A DNA stretch of 35,008 bases from an uncultured bacterium (GTDB lineage: Bacteria; Verrucomicrobiota; Kiritimatiellia; RFP12; UBA1067), in the NCBI GenBank assembly GCA_902780865.1, contig CACZHC010000051.1, forward strand, positions 1 through 35,008. Direction: 5' to 3'. Every line of letters begins with the position of its first letter. Positions within the stretch are counted from its first letter, which is position 1. The notes below the pieces were generated by a model. That model did not search any database. It was not told where the DNA came from and worked only from the letters and a program-made list of their open reading frames with translations. This document shows, in pieces, positions 1 to 7,514 of this stretch. Made by a program: the position numbers and the translations under genes.

Positions 1-378
1 GGCGAAGACGAACCTCACCTCCTTCGAGAGCGTGAAGAGCATCTCGTCTGCAATGCGCGGGTCGACGAGGTCGAAGGTCGCGAGCGTGACCGACGACTCG
101 TCGGCCGCCACGGGGAAGACGTTGTACATGCGCGCCGTGGACGCCGGAATCGCCTCGGTGACCTCGGTGTCGATCGTCATGCTGCCGAGGTCTATCGCCT
201 CGGTGTCCTGATAGGCGGCGAGAACACCGAGAAGATCGTCCTCGGAAAGAATCTCCTGGTCGAGCACCGCCTGGCGTATGGACTTGCCCTCGGTCTTCGC
301 GGTATCGGCGAGTTCCTGCGCGGACGCCTCGTCGAGATAGCCGTTCTGTACGAGAATCTGGAGAATCGGATCGTTCAT
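1..378 (-). CDS. Type II secretion/type IV pilus assembly ATPase, N-terminal part (cut by window edge)
   Basis: The minus frame from the ATG at 378 stays open to base 1, giving 126 residues. It starts MNDPILQILVQNGYLDEASA and continues as a GspE/MshE-type N-terminal (MshEN) domain. The same short-helix pattern (repeated 'ILSEDDLLGVLA', 'AIPASTARMYNVFPVA') opens the complete ATPase at 1592-3259, so this is a paralogous start. The Walker motifs lie outside the window. The start is 2 nt past the TAG of the PilT gene, so the two are probably translated from one message. By family, such proteins are cytoplasmic hexameric motors that power pilus assembly or secretion. It could also be a free-standing MshEN protein, which cannot be decided here. 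Confidence 0.8.
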   Translation of the reverse strand, partial: MNDPILQILVQNGYLDEASAQELADTAKTEGKSIRQAVLDQEILSEDDLLGVLAAYQDTEAIDLGSMTIDTEVTEAIPASTARMYNVFPVAADESSVTLATFDLVDPRIADEMLFTLSKEVRFVFA

Positions 379-380
379 CT

Positions 381-1463
381 CTATGCCATCTCCTCCTTGA
401 GCTTGGCGACGACGGAGTCGGGATCCTGCGACTTCGTGATAAGCTCTTCGTAGGAAATCAGCCCTTCCTTGTATAGGTTCGTGAGAGAAGCGTCGAGCGT
501 CATCATGCCGAACTTCGCGCCTGTCTGGAGATCGGACTTGATCATGTTCGTCTTGTTGTCGCGGATTCTCGAGCGGATCGCGTCTGTCGAAGTCATGATC
601 TCGAACGCCGCGACACGCCCGTGCACCTCGCCGTTCTCGTCGAGCTTCGGGAGGAGTATCTGCGAAATGACGGCCTGGAGACCTGCCGCGAGCTGGGTTC
701 TCACCTGTTCCTGCTGGTTCGTCGGGAACGCGTCGACGATACGGTCGATCGTCTCGGCGGCGCCTGTCGTGTGCAGGGTTCCGAAGACCAAGTGGCCCGT
801 TTCAGCGGCAGTGATGGCGGCCGCTATCGTCTCGAGGTCGCGCATTTCGCCGACGAGAATCACGTCGGGGTCCTGACGGAGCGCGCGGCGAATCGCCTCA
901 GCAAAGCTCGGCACGTCGTCGCCGACTTCGCGCTGCGTGATGAGCGACTTCGCGGACGTGTGGTAGAATTCGATCGGGTCCTCGATCGTGATGATGTGGA
1001 CGCCGCGCTCGTGGTTGATGACGTTGAGCATCGAGGCGAGCGTCGTCGACTTGCCGGAGCCCGTCGGGCCAGTGACGAGGATGAGACCGCGCGGCTTGAA
1101 GAGAAGCTCCTTGACGGTAGGCGGGATGCCGATCTGCTCGAGCGTGAGGAGCGTAGACGGAATCTGACGGAGAACCGCGCCGTAGCGCTTTCTTTCCTTG
1201 AACACCGACACACGGAAACGCGTTCCGTCGGGGTGCGCAAGGGCGAAGTCGGCGCCGCCGTTCTTCTCGACTTCCTCCATCTGCTCGTCGGTCGAGATCT
1301 CCCTCACGAGGTTGTAGGAATCCTCCTCGGTCAGCGCCTCGTCGGAGAGCGGGCACAGCTCGCCGTGGACGCGGAGCTCCGGCGGCATGCGCGCGCGGAT
1401 GTGAAGGTCGGAACCACCTTCGTCGATGGTGGCCTGAAGAAGCTCGTTCATATGTACGTCCAT
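381..1463 (-). CDS. pilT: Type IV pilus retraction ATPase PilT
   Basis: This 360-residue protein has the normal PilT length. It is a cytoplasmic hexameric motor that drives pilus disassembly and twitching. Visible motifs are Walker A GPTGSGKS (132-139), the Asp box ITIEDPIEF (158-166), Walker B VILVGEMRD (201-209), the His box GHLVFGTLHT (223-232) and, near the C-terminus, AIRSRIRDNK. The last is the PilT hallmark (AIRNLIRE-like) that separates it from PilB. The ATG at 1463 is chosen because AAAGGAGAG lies about 8 nt upstream (1471-1480). A second in-frame ATG at residue 5 is less well placed. It lies downstream of the PilB-type gene, across a 128-nt gap filled with short repeats, and 2 nt before the next GspE-type start. 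The PilT/PilU distinction is not certain. Confidence 0.93.
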   Translation of the reverse strand: MDVHMNELLQATIDEGGSDLHIRARMPPELRVHGELCPLSDEALTEEDSYNLVREISTDEQMEEVEKNGGADFALAHPDGTRFRVSVFKERKRYGAVLRQIPSTLLTLEQIGIPPTVKELLFKPRGLILVTGPTGSGKSTTLASMLNVINHERGVHIITIEDPIEFYHTSAKSLITQREVGDDVPSFAEAIRRALRQDPDVILVGEMRDLETIAAAITAAETGHLVFGTLHTTGAAETIDRIVDAFPTNQQEQVRTQLAAGLQAVISQILLPKLDENGEVHGRVAAFEIMTSTDAIRSRIRDNKTNMIKSDLQTGAKFGMMTLDASLTNLYKEGLISYEELITKSQDPDSVVAKLKEEMA

Positions 1464-1493
1464 CTCAAATCTCTCCTTTCTTAAATTCTACTT

Positions 1494-1542
1494 ACTGACT
1501 CCTAACTACTGACTCCTGACCCCTAACTACTGACTCCTAACC
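1494..1542. repeat. Phased 7-bp tandem repeat in intergenic region
   Basis: Seven consecutive heptamers run without a phase break: actgact, cctaact, actgact, cctgacc, cctaact, actgact, cctaacc. A degraded continuation based on tccaact follows at about 1559-1588. The array fills most of the space between the PilB-type and PilT genes. Heptameric short repeats of this kind are known in some bacterial genomes (for example the cyanobacterial STRR repeats). Their function here is unknown. Confidence 0.85.
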
Positions 1543-1591
1543 AAAATCTCTCTCACCTCTCTCCAACTCCAACTCTGAACTCCAACTCCTA

Positions 1592-3259
1592 TCAATCCGC
1601 ATCACCCATCGTGACGCGCAGGACTTCCTGCAAGCTCGTCATGCCGCTCGCGACCTTGAGCATGCCGTCCTCGCGGAGAGTCCGCATGCCCATCTCGCGG
1701 GCTCGCTGGCGAAGAAGCGTTGCAGGCGCATGGTCGAAGATTAGGCGCTGTATCGTGTCGTCGACCTTGAAGATCTCGAAAATGCCCTTTCGGCCCTTGT
1801 AGCCCGAGCGGCCGCACTTGTCGCAGCCGACGCCGTGGTACATGCGTTCGGGAACGGTCTTCGACATGCTGCCGAGCATCTTCATTTCGCGCTCGGTCGG
1901 CGTGTACGACTCCTTGCACTTCTCGCAAATCGCGCGGACGAGTCGCTGGGCCATTGCGGCCCTGAGCGCGGACGCGACGAGGAACGGCTTGACGCCGATA
2001 TCGAGAAGACGGGTGACGGCCGAAGGCGCGTCGTTCGTGTGCAGAGTCGAGAATACGAGGTGGCCCGTAAGCGCGGCTTCCATCGCGATGTCAGCGGTCT
2101 CGGCGTCACGAATCTCGCCGATCATGACGATGTTCGGCGCCTGACGGAGGATCGAGCGGAGAGCCGCCGAGAAGTCGAGGCCGACATCCTTGTTGACCTG
2201 CACCTGGTTGATGCCCGACATCTGGTATTCGACAGGGTCTTCGACCGTGATGAGCTTCTTGTCCGGAGTGTTGATCTGCCCAAGACAGGCGTAAAGCGTA
2301 GTCGTCTTTCCTGAGCCCGTAGGCCCGGTAACGAGCACGACGCCGTCAGGAAGCTTGATGAGGCGCTCGAACGTCGCCTGGTCGTCGGTCAGGAAGCCGA
2401 GCTGCGGGAGACCGAGAGAGAGGTTCGTCTTGTCGAGGATTCGCATGACGATCGACTCGCCGTGGTTCGTCGGCACCGACGAAACGCGAAGGTCGAGGTC
2501 CTTGCCGCCAACGGTGATCTGGATACGGCCGTCCTGCGGGATGCGCTTTTCCGAGATCTTCATCTTCGACATGATCTTGATGCGCGAGATGATTGCGCCC
2601 TGCAGTCGCTTCGGCGGCGAGTCCATCTTGCGGAGCGCGCCGTCGATGCGGTAGCGGACGCGAAACTCCTTCTCCATCGGCTCGATGTGGATATCGGAGG
2701 CCTTCATCTTGATCGCCGTCGTGATGATGAGGTTGGCGAGCTTGATGACCGCGGAATCGTCGCCAGCTTCGTCGCCTGCCGAGCCGTCGTCCTCGCCACG
2801 CGTCTGAACGTCGGCGTTCTCGTCGTCGGCGTAGATCTTCGCCATGGCTGCGTTCACCTCGGCGCGCGGCGCTATGACCGCCTGGACGTCGAGTCCGTGC
2901 AGGACGTAACGAAGCGAATCGACGGCGTCATAGCCCATCGGGTCGGAGAGCGCGACCGTGATAGAGTCCTCGTCGGCGACAACCGGCACTACTCCATACT
3001 TCTTCGCAATGTCGGCGGGGATCGTCTTGACCACTTCGGGATTGATCGCGTCGGCATTTACGTGGCAGTACTTTAGCCCGAACTGGTCGGCGACCGTGCC
3101 GAGAACCTCGTCCTCGCCAATCGTGCCGCCCGAGACGAGGACGTCAAGAGTCGTCTCGTTCTCGGCCTTCATCGACTTCGCGGCCGCATCCACCTGGTCT
3201 TGGGTCAAGAAGCCCCTCTCGACCAGAATCTGAATCACATACTCGTCGTTGCTTGTCAT
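1592..3259 (-). CDS. pilB: Type IV pilus/type II secretion assembly ATPase (PilB/GspE family)
   Basis: The 555-residue product is a cytoplasmic motor ATPase for pilin or pseudopilin polymerisation. From the N-terminus it has an MshEN/T2SSE-N domain (about 5-140), an acidic linker (145-168), the N2 domain (KASDIHIEP, 186-194) and the ATPase core. The core has Walker A GPTGSGKT (312-319), Asp box ITVEDPVEY, Walker B IVMIGEIRD and His box GHLVFSTLHTND. A zinc tetracysteine follows (C445, C448, C479, C482), as in PilB/GspE. An upstream TTG would extend the frame to 3283. I choose the ATG at 3259 because a consensus promoter lies at 3272-3300, which puts the predicted transcript start downstream of that TTG. 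PilB and GspE cannot be separated without the neighbouring pilin genes, but the adjacent PilT favours PilB. Confidence 0.92.
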   Translation of the reverse strand: MTSNDEYVIQILVERGFLTQDQVDAAAKSMKAENETTLDVLVSGGTIGEDEVLGTVADQFGLKYCHVNADAINPEVVKTIPADIAKKYGVVPVVADEDSITVALSDPMGYDAVDSLRYVLHGLDVQAVIAPRAEVNAAMAKIYADDENADVQTRGEDDGSAGDEAGDDSAVIKLANLIITTAIKMKASDIHIEPMEKEFRVRYRIDGALRKMDSPPKRLQGAIISRIKIMSKMKISEKRIPQDGRIQITVGGKDLDLRVSSVPTNHGESIVMRILDKTNLSLGLPQLGFLTDDQATFERLIKLPDGVVLVTGPTGSGKTTTLYACLGQINTPDKKLITVEDPVEYQMSGINQVQVNKDVGLDFSAALRSILRQAPNIVMIGEIRDAETADIAMEAALTGHLVFSTLHTNDAPSAVTRLLDIGVKPFLVASALRAAMAQRLVRAICEKCKESYTPTEREMKMLGSMSKTVPERMYHGVGCDKCGRSGYKGRKGIFEIFKVDDTIQRLIFDHAPATLLRQRAREMGMRTLREDGMLKVASGMTSLQEVLRVTMGDAD

Positions 3260-3271
3260 CTGTTGGCGAAC

Positions 3272-3300
3272 ATTATACCGCAATCAGCGCATAATGGCAA
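3272..3300 (-). promoter_or_regulatory. Sigma-70-type promoter for the PilB/PilT operon
   Basis: On the minus strand, TTGCCA (3295-3300) is separated by exactly 17 bp from a perfect TATAAT (3272-3277). Only 12 nt lie between the -10 box and the ATG at 3259. The expected transcript would begin about 3265, leaving a leader of roughly 5 nt with no Shine-Dalgarno site. It sits in the 48-bp gap after the thioredoxin gene, so it restarts transcription after the long upstream operon. Confidence 0.8.
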
Positions 3301-3307
3301 GTAGAGC

Positions 3308-4141
3308 CTATTTTGCCGCCTTGCGCTCCTTGACCTTGGCAGCCATGTCTGGAAGCTGCGACTTGAGTTCCGCGCCTTCCGCCGGGAAGGTCGCAACATA
3401 CGCCTTTGCAAGCTTGTAGGCCTCCTCGGGGTCGGACTCGCGCTTAGACTCGATCTCGTTCTTGACATCGGTCTTCGCCTCTTCTATCGCCGCGAGAATC
3501 GCCTTCGCCTCCTCGGCCTGCTTCTGCTGGACGGCCGTCGCGCTCTTCGCCTCGCCCTTCTTCACCGCCGCGTTGAGCTGCTTGACCTGTGCCTTGACGG
3601 ACTTTCCAAGGACGAGGCCCTTTTCCATCGACTTGAACGCCTGGAGCGCGACTCCGCCGCAGAGGGTCGGCATCGCGCCGATGGCCGCAATCGCCTTCTG
3701 CACCGCCGCCTCGGCCTCGTCGTGATTGCGCCCGGAATAGACGACCTTCCCGCGATGGTCGACGACATACATGAACGGGAGCCCGCCGCCGCTGGACGGG
3801 GGATCCGCGAGCCCCGCCCATTCATAAATCGGGTACGTGAGCTTGTTCGCGTCGACAAGTTCTTTCACTTTCGCGGGGTTGCGTCCCTGGCAATGCGAGC
3901 CGATGAGCATGAACGGCTTCGACTTGTTGGCGTTCCAGAGCTTCTGCATCGCAGGAAGAAGCGCGCGACACGGCGGGCAGTTGATACCCCACTGGTCGAC
4001 CATCACGACCTTGCCGGCAAGGTCGGCCGCGGAGATCTTCGGACCACTGTAGTAGTTCGAGTCCTCAAGCCCCTGCCAGTTCGCGGCATTGAGAGAAAGC
4101 GCCGAGAGCACGACGAGCGCAGCGAGTGTAGTTCTGTTCAT
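3308..4141 (-). CDS. Exported thioredoxin-fold protein (TlpA/redoxin-like) with CPPC motif
   Basis: This 277-residue protein has an N-terminal signal peptide (about 1-20, ending LSLNAA), a thioredoxin fold and a C-terminal helical tail rich in Ala, Lys and Glu (about 185-245, probable coiled coil). The active site is WGINCPPCR with Cys55 and Cys58. The CPPC dipeptide differs from the CGPC of cytoplasmic thioredoxin. LPFMYVVDHRGKVVYSG matches the cis-Pro region and the following strand of TlpA-like proteins. It most likely acts in the periplasm as a disulfide reductase fed by the DsbD encoded immediately upstream. The two genes overlap as ATGA (its ATG at 4141-4139, the DsbD TGA at 4140-4138), which implies translational coupling. 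The substrate is unknown. It is the last gene of the long operon. Confidence 0.85.
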   Translation of the reverse strand: MNRTTLAALVVLSALSLNAANWQGLEDSNYYSGPKISAADLAGKVVMVDQWGINCPPCRALLPAMQKLWNANKSKPFMLIGSHCQGRNPAKVKELVDANKLTYPIYEWAGLADPPSSGGGLPFMYVVDHRGKVVYSGRNHDEAEAAVQKAIAAIGAMPTLCGGVALQAFKSMEKGLVLGKSVKAQVKQLNAAVKKGEAKSATAVQQKQAEEAKAILAAIEEAKTDVKNEIESKRESDPEEAYKLAKAYVATFPAEGAELKSQLPDMAAKVKERKAAK

Positions 4142-5406
4142 TTTTTAGTGTCCTTTCCTGTTTCTGAAATTTCGAATATGGCGTAGGTGGGAAGCCCCTG
4201 CACGTCCTTGAACGGCTCGAGCTCCTTAAAGCCCTTCAGGTCGTCGGCCTGTAGCCGAATGACAGTGTAGCCAGCGAGCGCTTCGCGAACACGCTTGTCG
4301 GCGAGCGTCGTGCGTTCCATCGCGGAGCAGTTCTTGCACCATGTCGCCCAGCAGTCGACGAGGATCGGCTTGCCCTTCTCCTCCGCCTCCGCAAAGACGT
4401 CCTCGAAAGTGTCAGGCGTCGCCTCGACCGCGCCGGGGATTCCGTCGGACTTGGGCGCGGTGGATGTGCCGCGCGTCCACCCCTTCCATGCGAGATAGCC
4501 GTAGTACGCGGCAAAGACAAGGACGACAACAGCGAAAACGCGGTTCACGTGCTTCATCCACGCGCCGGGCTTGGGGAGAACCTTCATTCCAGCGCCAAGG
4601 AACGGCCACGGGAGAGCCATGCCAAGCCCGAGGACAAACGGAAGCGCGAGAGCGATTGCGTTGCCTTCCGCGTAGAGCCGCGCGGTCAGGACGAGAACGG
4701 AGACGAGAATCGGAGCGACGCAGGCGCCAGCGAGGACTGCCGAGAGCGCACCGAGGAAGAAAGGAACGGCGAGACCTGCGCGCGAGGCGTCGGGCTTCAC
4801 GACTCCAGAGCGGAAGCGCGAGAAGTCTATTGAGAAGAATCCGAAGAGAGAAGCTCCAAGCGCGACGAAAACGAGCGCGACAAAGACGTTGAACCAGGGG
4901 TTCGACTGGATCGTCCCGAACGCCATGCCGCCGACCGCGGCAAGAACACCAAGAACGCCGTAGGCGAGCGCCATGCCGAGGCCGTAGACGGCACCGCGCG
5001 CCGGCGACTTGCCGATGACGATCAAGTTGACGGGGATCATCGGCAGGACGCACGGCGTAAGGTTCATGGCGAGGCCGCCGAAAAGGACGATGACAAGCGA
5101 AAGCCACGTGAACGTCGCAAGCGCACCGCCTTCTGCATCGCCAGACGTCGCTTCCGGCGAGAGGAACGCGAGGAACTCGTCGACTTCCCGATAGCCAAGC
5201 AGCATGCGCGTCGCCTGTTCGGGGACAGACGCAGACGGCGCAAGGCTCGCAAGAAAATCGGCTGGCGCATCGCCAACGAGGCGGCATACGCCGTCTTCGC
5301 ACACCCACATCTGGCCGTTGACTATGTTCGTCTCGGCGCTCGCCTGGGAAAGCGACGTGGCGGCGAACACGAGAGCCGCGAGAAAAGCGAGATTGCGCAA
5401 CTTCAC
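4138..5406 (-). CDS. dsbD: Thiol:disulfide interchange protein DsbD-like (CcdA membrane domain + thioredoxin domain)
   Basis: The 422-residue inner-membrane protein carries electrons from cytoplasmic thioredoxin to periplasmic thiol proteins. It has a signal peptide (1-24) and a short N-terminal segment with Cys36 and Cys41. A multi-helix CcdA/DsbD-beta domain (about 98-308) follows, with the conserved LTPCVLPMIP (Cys119) and GACVAPI (Cys229). A C-terminal thioredoxin domain carries WATWCKNC (Cys357, Cys360). Classical DsbD is about 560 residues; here the N-terminal immunoglobulin-like alpha domain is reduced to about 70 residues. The start is a GTG at 5406 that overlaps the TGA of the GH3 gene (GTGA), with AAGG upstream. 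The adjacent thioredoxin gene is the obvious partner and may do the work of the missing alpha domain. Confidence 0.9.
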   Translation of the reverse strand: MKLRNLAFLAALVFAATSLSQASAETNIVNGQMWVCEDGVCRLVGDAPADFLASLAPSASVPEQATRMLLGYREVDEFLAFLSPEATSGDAEGGALATFTWLSLVIVLFGGLAMNLTPCVLPMIPVNLIVIGKSPARGAVYGLGMALAYGVLGVLAAVGGMAFGTIQSNPWFNVFVALVFVALGASLFGFFSIDFSRFRSGVVKPDASRAGLAVPFFLGALSAVLAGACVAPILVSVLVLTARLYAEGNAIALALPFVLGLGMALPWPFLGAGMKVLPKPGAWMKHVNRVFAVVVLVFAAYYGYLAWKGWTRGTSTAPKSDGIPGAVEATPDTFEDVFAEAEEKGKPILVDCWATWCKNCSAMERTTLADKRVREALAGYTVIRLQADDLKGFKELEPFKDVQGLPTYAIFEISETGKDTKK

Positions 5407-7490
5407 TGCGAGACCTTTACGGAAACCGTTTCAGCAAAGCCGGGCTGACCGCCGCCAAGGAAAACGATCGACTCGCCCGCAGGAACAGCGGGCTTGCCGT
5501 CTTCGCCATATACGAAGAACGCGGACTTCGGGAGTTCGATCGACACCGTCTTCGTCTCGCCGGGCTTGAGCGTGACGCGCTCGAAGCCCTCAAGGTGGTG
5601 GAGACGGCGGTCGCCAGCCGCGGCGGGAGCGCGCACGTATGCCTGCACGACCTCGTCGCCCTCGAGCTTGCCGGTATTCGTCACGTCAACCGAAACGACC
5701 TTCGCGCCCTTCGACTCGACACGCGGATTGGAGTAGGAGAACGTCGTATAGGAAAGACCGTAGCCGAACGGATAGAGGGGCTCCTTCGTCGCATAGAGGT
5801 AGGTACGACCAGCGAGCGAGTAGTCCTTGAAGTCGGGAAGGTCTTCGTATGACTTCGGATACGTAATCGGGAGACGGCCGGCAGGGTTGTTCAGGCCGAA
5901 AATCGTGCGAGCTATCGCCTCGCCGCCGCGCTCGCCCGGATACCACACGACGAGGACGGCGTCGGAGAGCTTCACGACAGGCGCAAGGTCGAACGGACTG
6001 CAGCCGAAGACGACGGACACAATCTTCGCGTTCTTGTGCTTCTTGCGCTGCTCCGCAAGATACTTGAGCTGTCCGTCGGGAATCCCGTACTGGAACCTGT
6101 CGGCGCCCGCGTTGTTCACGCTGCTCCCCTCCTCGCCTTCGTCGTCGGCCGTGATGCCGAGGCACAAGACGAGCACGTCGCTGTCCCAGAGCTCAGGATC
6201 AGCCGTGACGCGAAGGCCCGGCCCCGCAACGGAGAGAACACCAGCGAGGACGGACGATGGTTTGTCTGTGTAGCCGCAGTAGTTGCCGAGCAGCGCGACT
6301 TCGTCCTGCGCGCGAGGGCCGCCAACGCCGACGCACACGAGCTTCGAAGCGTCGAGAGGCAGCAAGCCGTCGTTGTGAACGAGCACGAGAGATTCCTCCG
6401 CCATCTTGAGCGCGACCTTGCGATGCCCCTCGGTCGCGATGGACTCGGCGCCGAGATTGTCCCAGGGCGTCGATCCCTTGGGGTCGAACTGACCGAGGAG
6501 AGCGCGCGTCGTGTAGAGATGACGCAGGGGCTTGACAAGCCACTCGGACTTGAAGGCACCGGAAGCGACCTCGTCCTTTAGCGCCGAATACGTATCCTCG
6601 GAGCAGAGGTCAAGGCCAGCGGCAATCGTGGCACGCGAAGCCAAGGCCGCGTCCTTAACGGCCTTGTGGCCCTTGTAGATGTCGCAAACCGCGCCTACGT
6701 CGCTCACGACATGGCCCTTGAAGCCCCATTCCCCGCGAAGAAGATCGGTCAAAAGCCACTTGTTCATGCAGCACGGAACGCCGTTGATCGCGCTATACGC
6801 GCCCATCACGCTCTCGACCTTCGCCTGGCAGACGAGCATCCTGAACGCGGCAAGGTAGTACTCGTTCAAATCACGCGGCGAAACGTTCGCGCTGAAGCCG
6901 TGGCGAAGGTTCTCGGGGCCCGAGTGGACGGCGAAGTGCTTGGCGCATGCCGAGAGCTTGAGGTATTTCGGATCGTCGCCCTGAAGCCCCCGCGTATAGG
7001 CCGAACCCATGACGCCGCTCAAGTACGGGTCTTCGCCGTAGGTCTCCTGGCCGCGCCCCCAGCGCGGATCGCGGAACATGTTGACGTTCGGGCTCCATAC
7101 CGTAAGCCCCCGGTAGATGCGACGGTCGTCTTTCGCCGTGAAGAGGTTGTACTTTGCGCGCGCCTCGGTCGAAACGATGTCGCCGACCTTCTTCATGAGG
7201 TTCTTGTCGAAAGAGGCCGCCGCGCCCATGGACTGCGGGAACACGGTGGCGAGGCCAGACCGCGCGATGCCGTGCAGCGCCTCGTTCCACCAATGGTACT
7301 TGTGGATGCCGAGACGCTTGATCGCCGGCGAGTCCATCATGAGCTGCCCGAGGCGCTCCTCGGGCGTCATCTTCTCGATGAGTCCGTCGGCCTGGCGGGC
7401 CGCCTCTTCTCGGCGGGCATCGCTGGGGATGGCCTGAACCGAAAGGACAAAGACTGCAGAGCAAATTCCGGCAAATGCGATTTTCTTCAT
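5403..7490 (-). CDS. Exported glycoside hydrolase family 3 enzyme (beta-xylosidase/beta-glucosidase-like)
   Basis: The 695-residue protein has a signal peptide (1-20, LSVQA). The GH3 (beta/alpha)8 domain has HWWNEALHG (66-74), PRWGRGQETYGEDP (142-155) and KHFAVHSGPE (184-193). The nucleophile is Asp264 in VVSDVGAV. A GH3 C-terminal alpha/beta sandwich follows, with GEEGSS as the probable acid/base loop, and then a fibronectin III-like domain. The WWNEALHG motif is typical of the Xyl3A/bacterial beta-xylosidase branch, so release of xylose or arabinose from oligosaccharides is the best guess. Glucosidase activity cannot be excluded. AAGGAG lies 8 nt before the ATG. It is 24 nt downstream of the epimerase gene and overlaps dsbD by 4 nt. 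Confidence 0.93.
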   Translation of the reverse strand: MKKIAFAGICSAVFVLSVQAIPSDARREEAARQADGLIEKMTPEERLGQLMMDSPAIKRLGIHKYHWWNEALHGIARSGLATVFPQSMGAAASFDKNLMKKVGDIVSTEARAKYNLFTAKDDRRIYRGLTVWSPNVNMFRDPRWGRGQETYGEDPYLSGVMGSAYTRGLQGDDPKYLKLSACAKHFAVHSGPENLRHGFSANVSPRDLNEYYLAAFRMLVCQAKVESVMGAYSAINGVPCCMNKWLLTDLLRGEWGFKGHVVSDVGAVCDIYKGHKAVKDAALASRATIAAGLDLCSEDTYSALKDEVASGAFKSEWLVKPLRHLYTTRALLGQFDPKGSTPWDNLGAESIATEGHRKVALKMAEESLVLVHNDGLLPLDASKLVCVGVGGPRAQDEVALLGNYCGYTDKPSSVLAGVLSVAGPGLRVTADPELWDSDVLVLCLGITADDEGEEGSSVNNAGADRFQYGIPDGQLKYLAEQRKKHKNAKIVSVVFGCSPFDLAPVVKLSDAVLVVWYPGERGGEAIARTIFGLNNPAGRLPITYPKSYEDLPDFKDYSLAGRTYLYATKEPLYPFGYGLSYTTFSYSNPRVESKGAKVVSVDVTNTGKLEGDEVVQAYVRAPAAAGDRRLHHLEGFERVTLKPGETKTVSIELPKSAFFVYGEDGKPAVPAGESIVFLGGGQPGFAETVSVKVSQ

Positions 7491-7514
7491 GCGACGATCT
7501 CCTTGTACACCAGG

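Noticed and set aside
621..1484. A 287-codon plus-strand frame opposite pilT
   Set aside because: It has no motifs and mirrors the conserved PilT codons.
1494..1542. A CRISPR array
   Set aside because: Units are 7 bp with no spacers and no cas genes are nearby.
3260..3283. A TTG start eight codons upstream of the PilB ATG
   Set aside because: It overlaps the TATAAT box, so the predicted transcript begins downstream of it.
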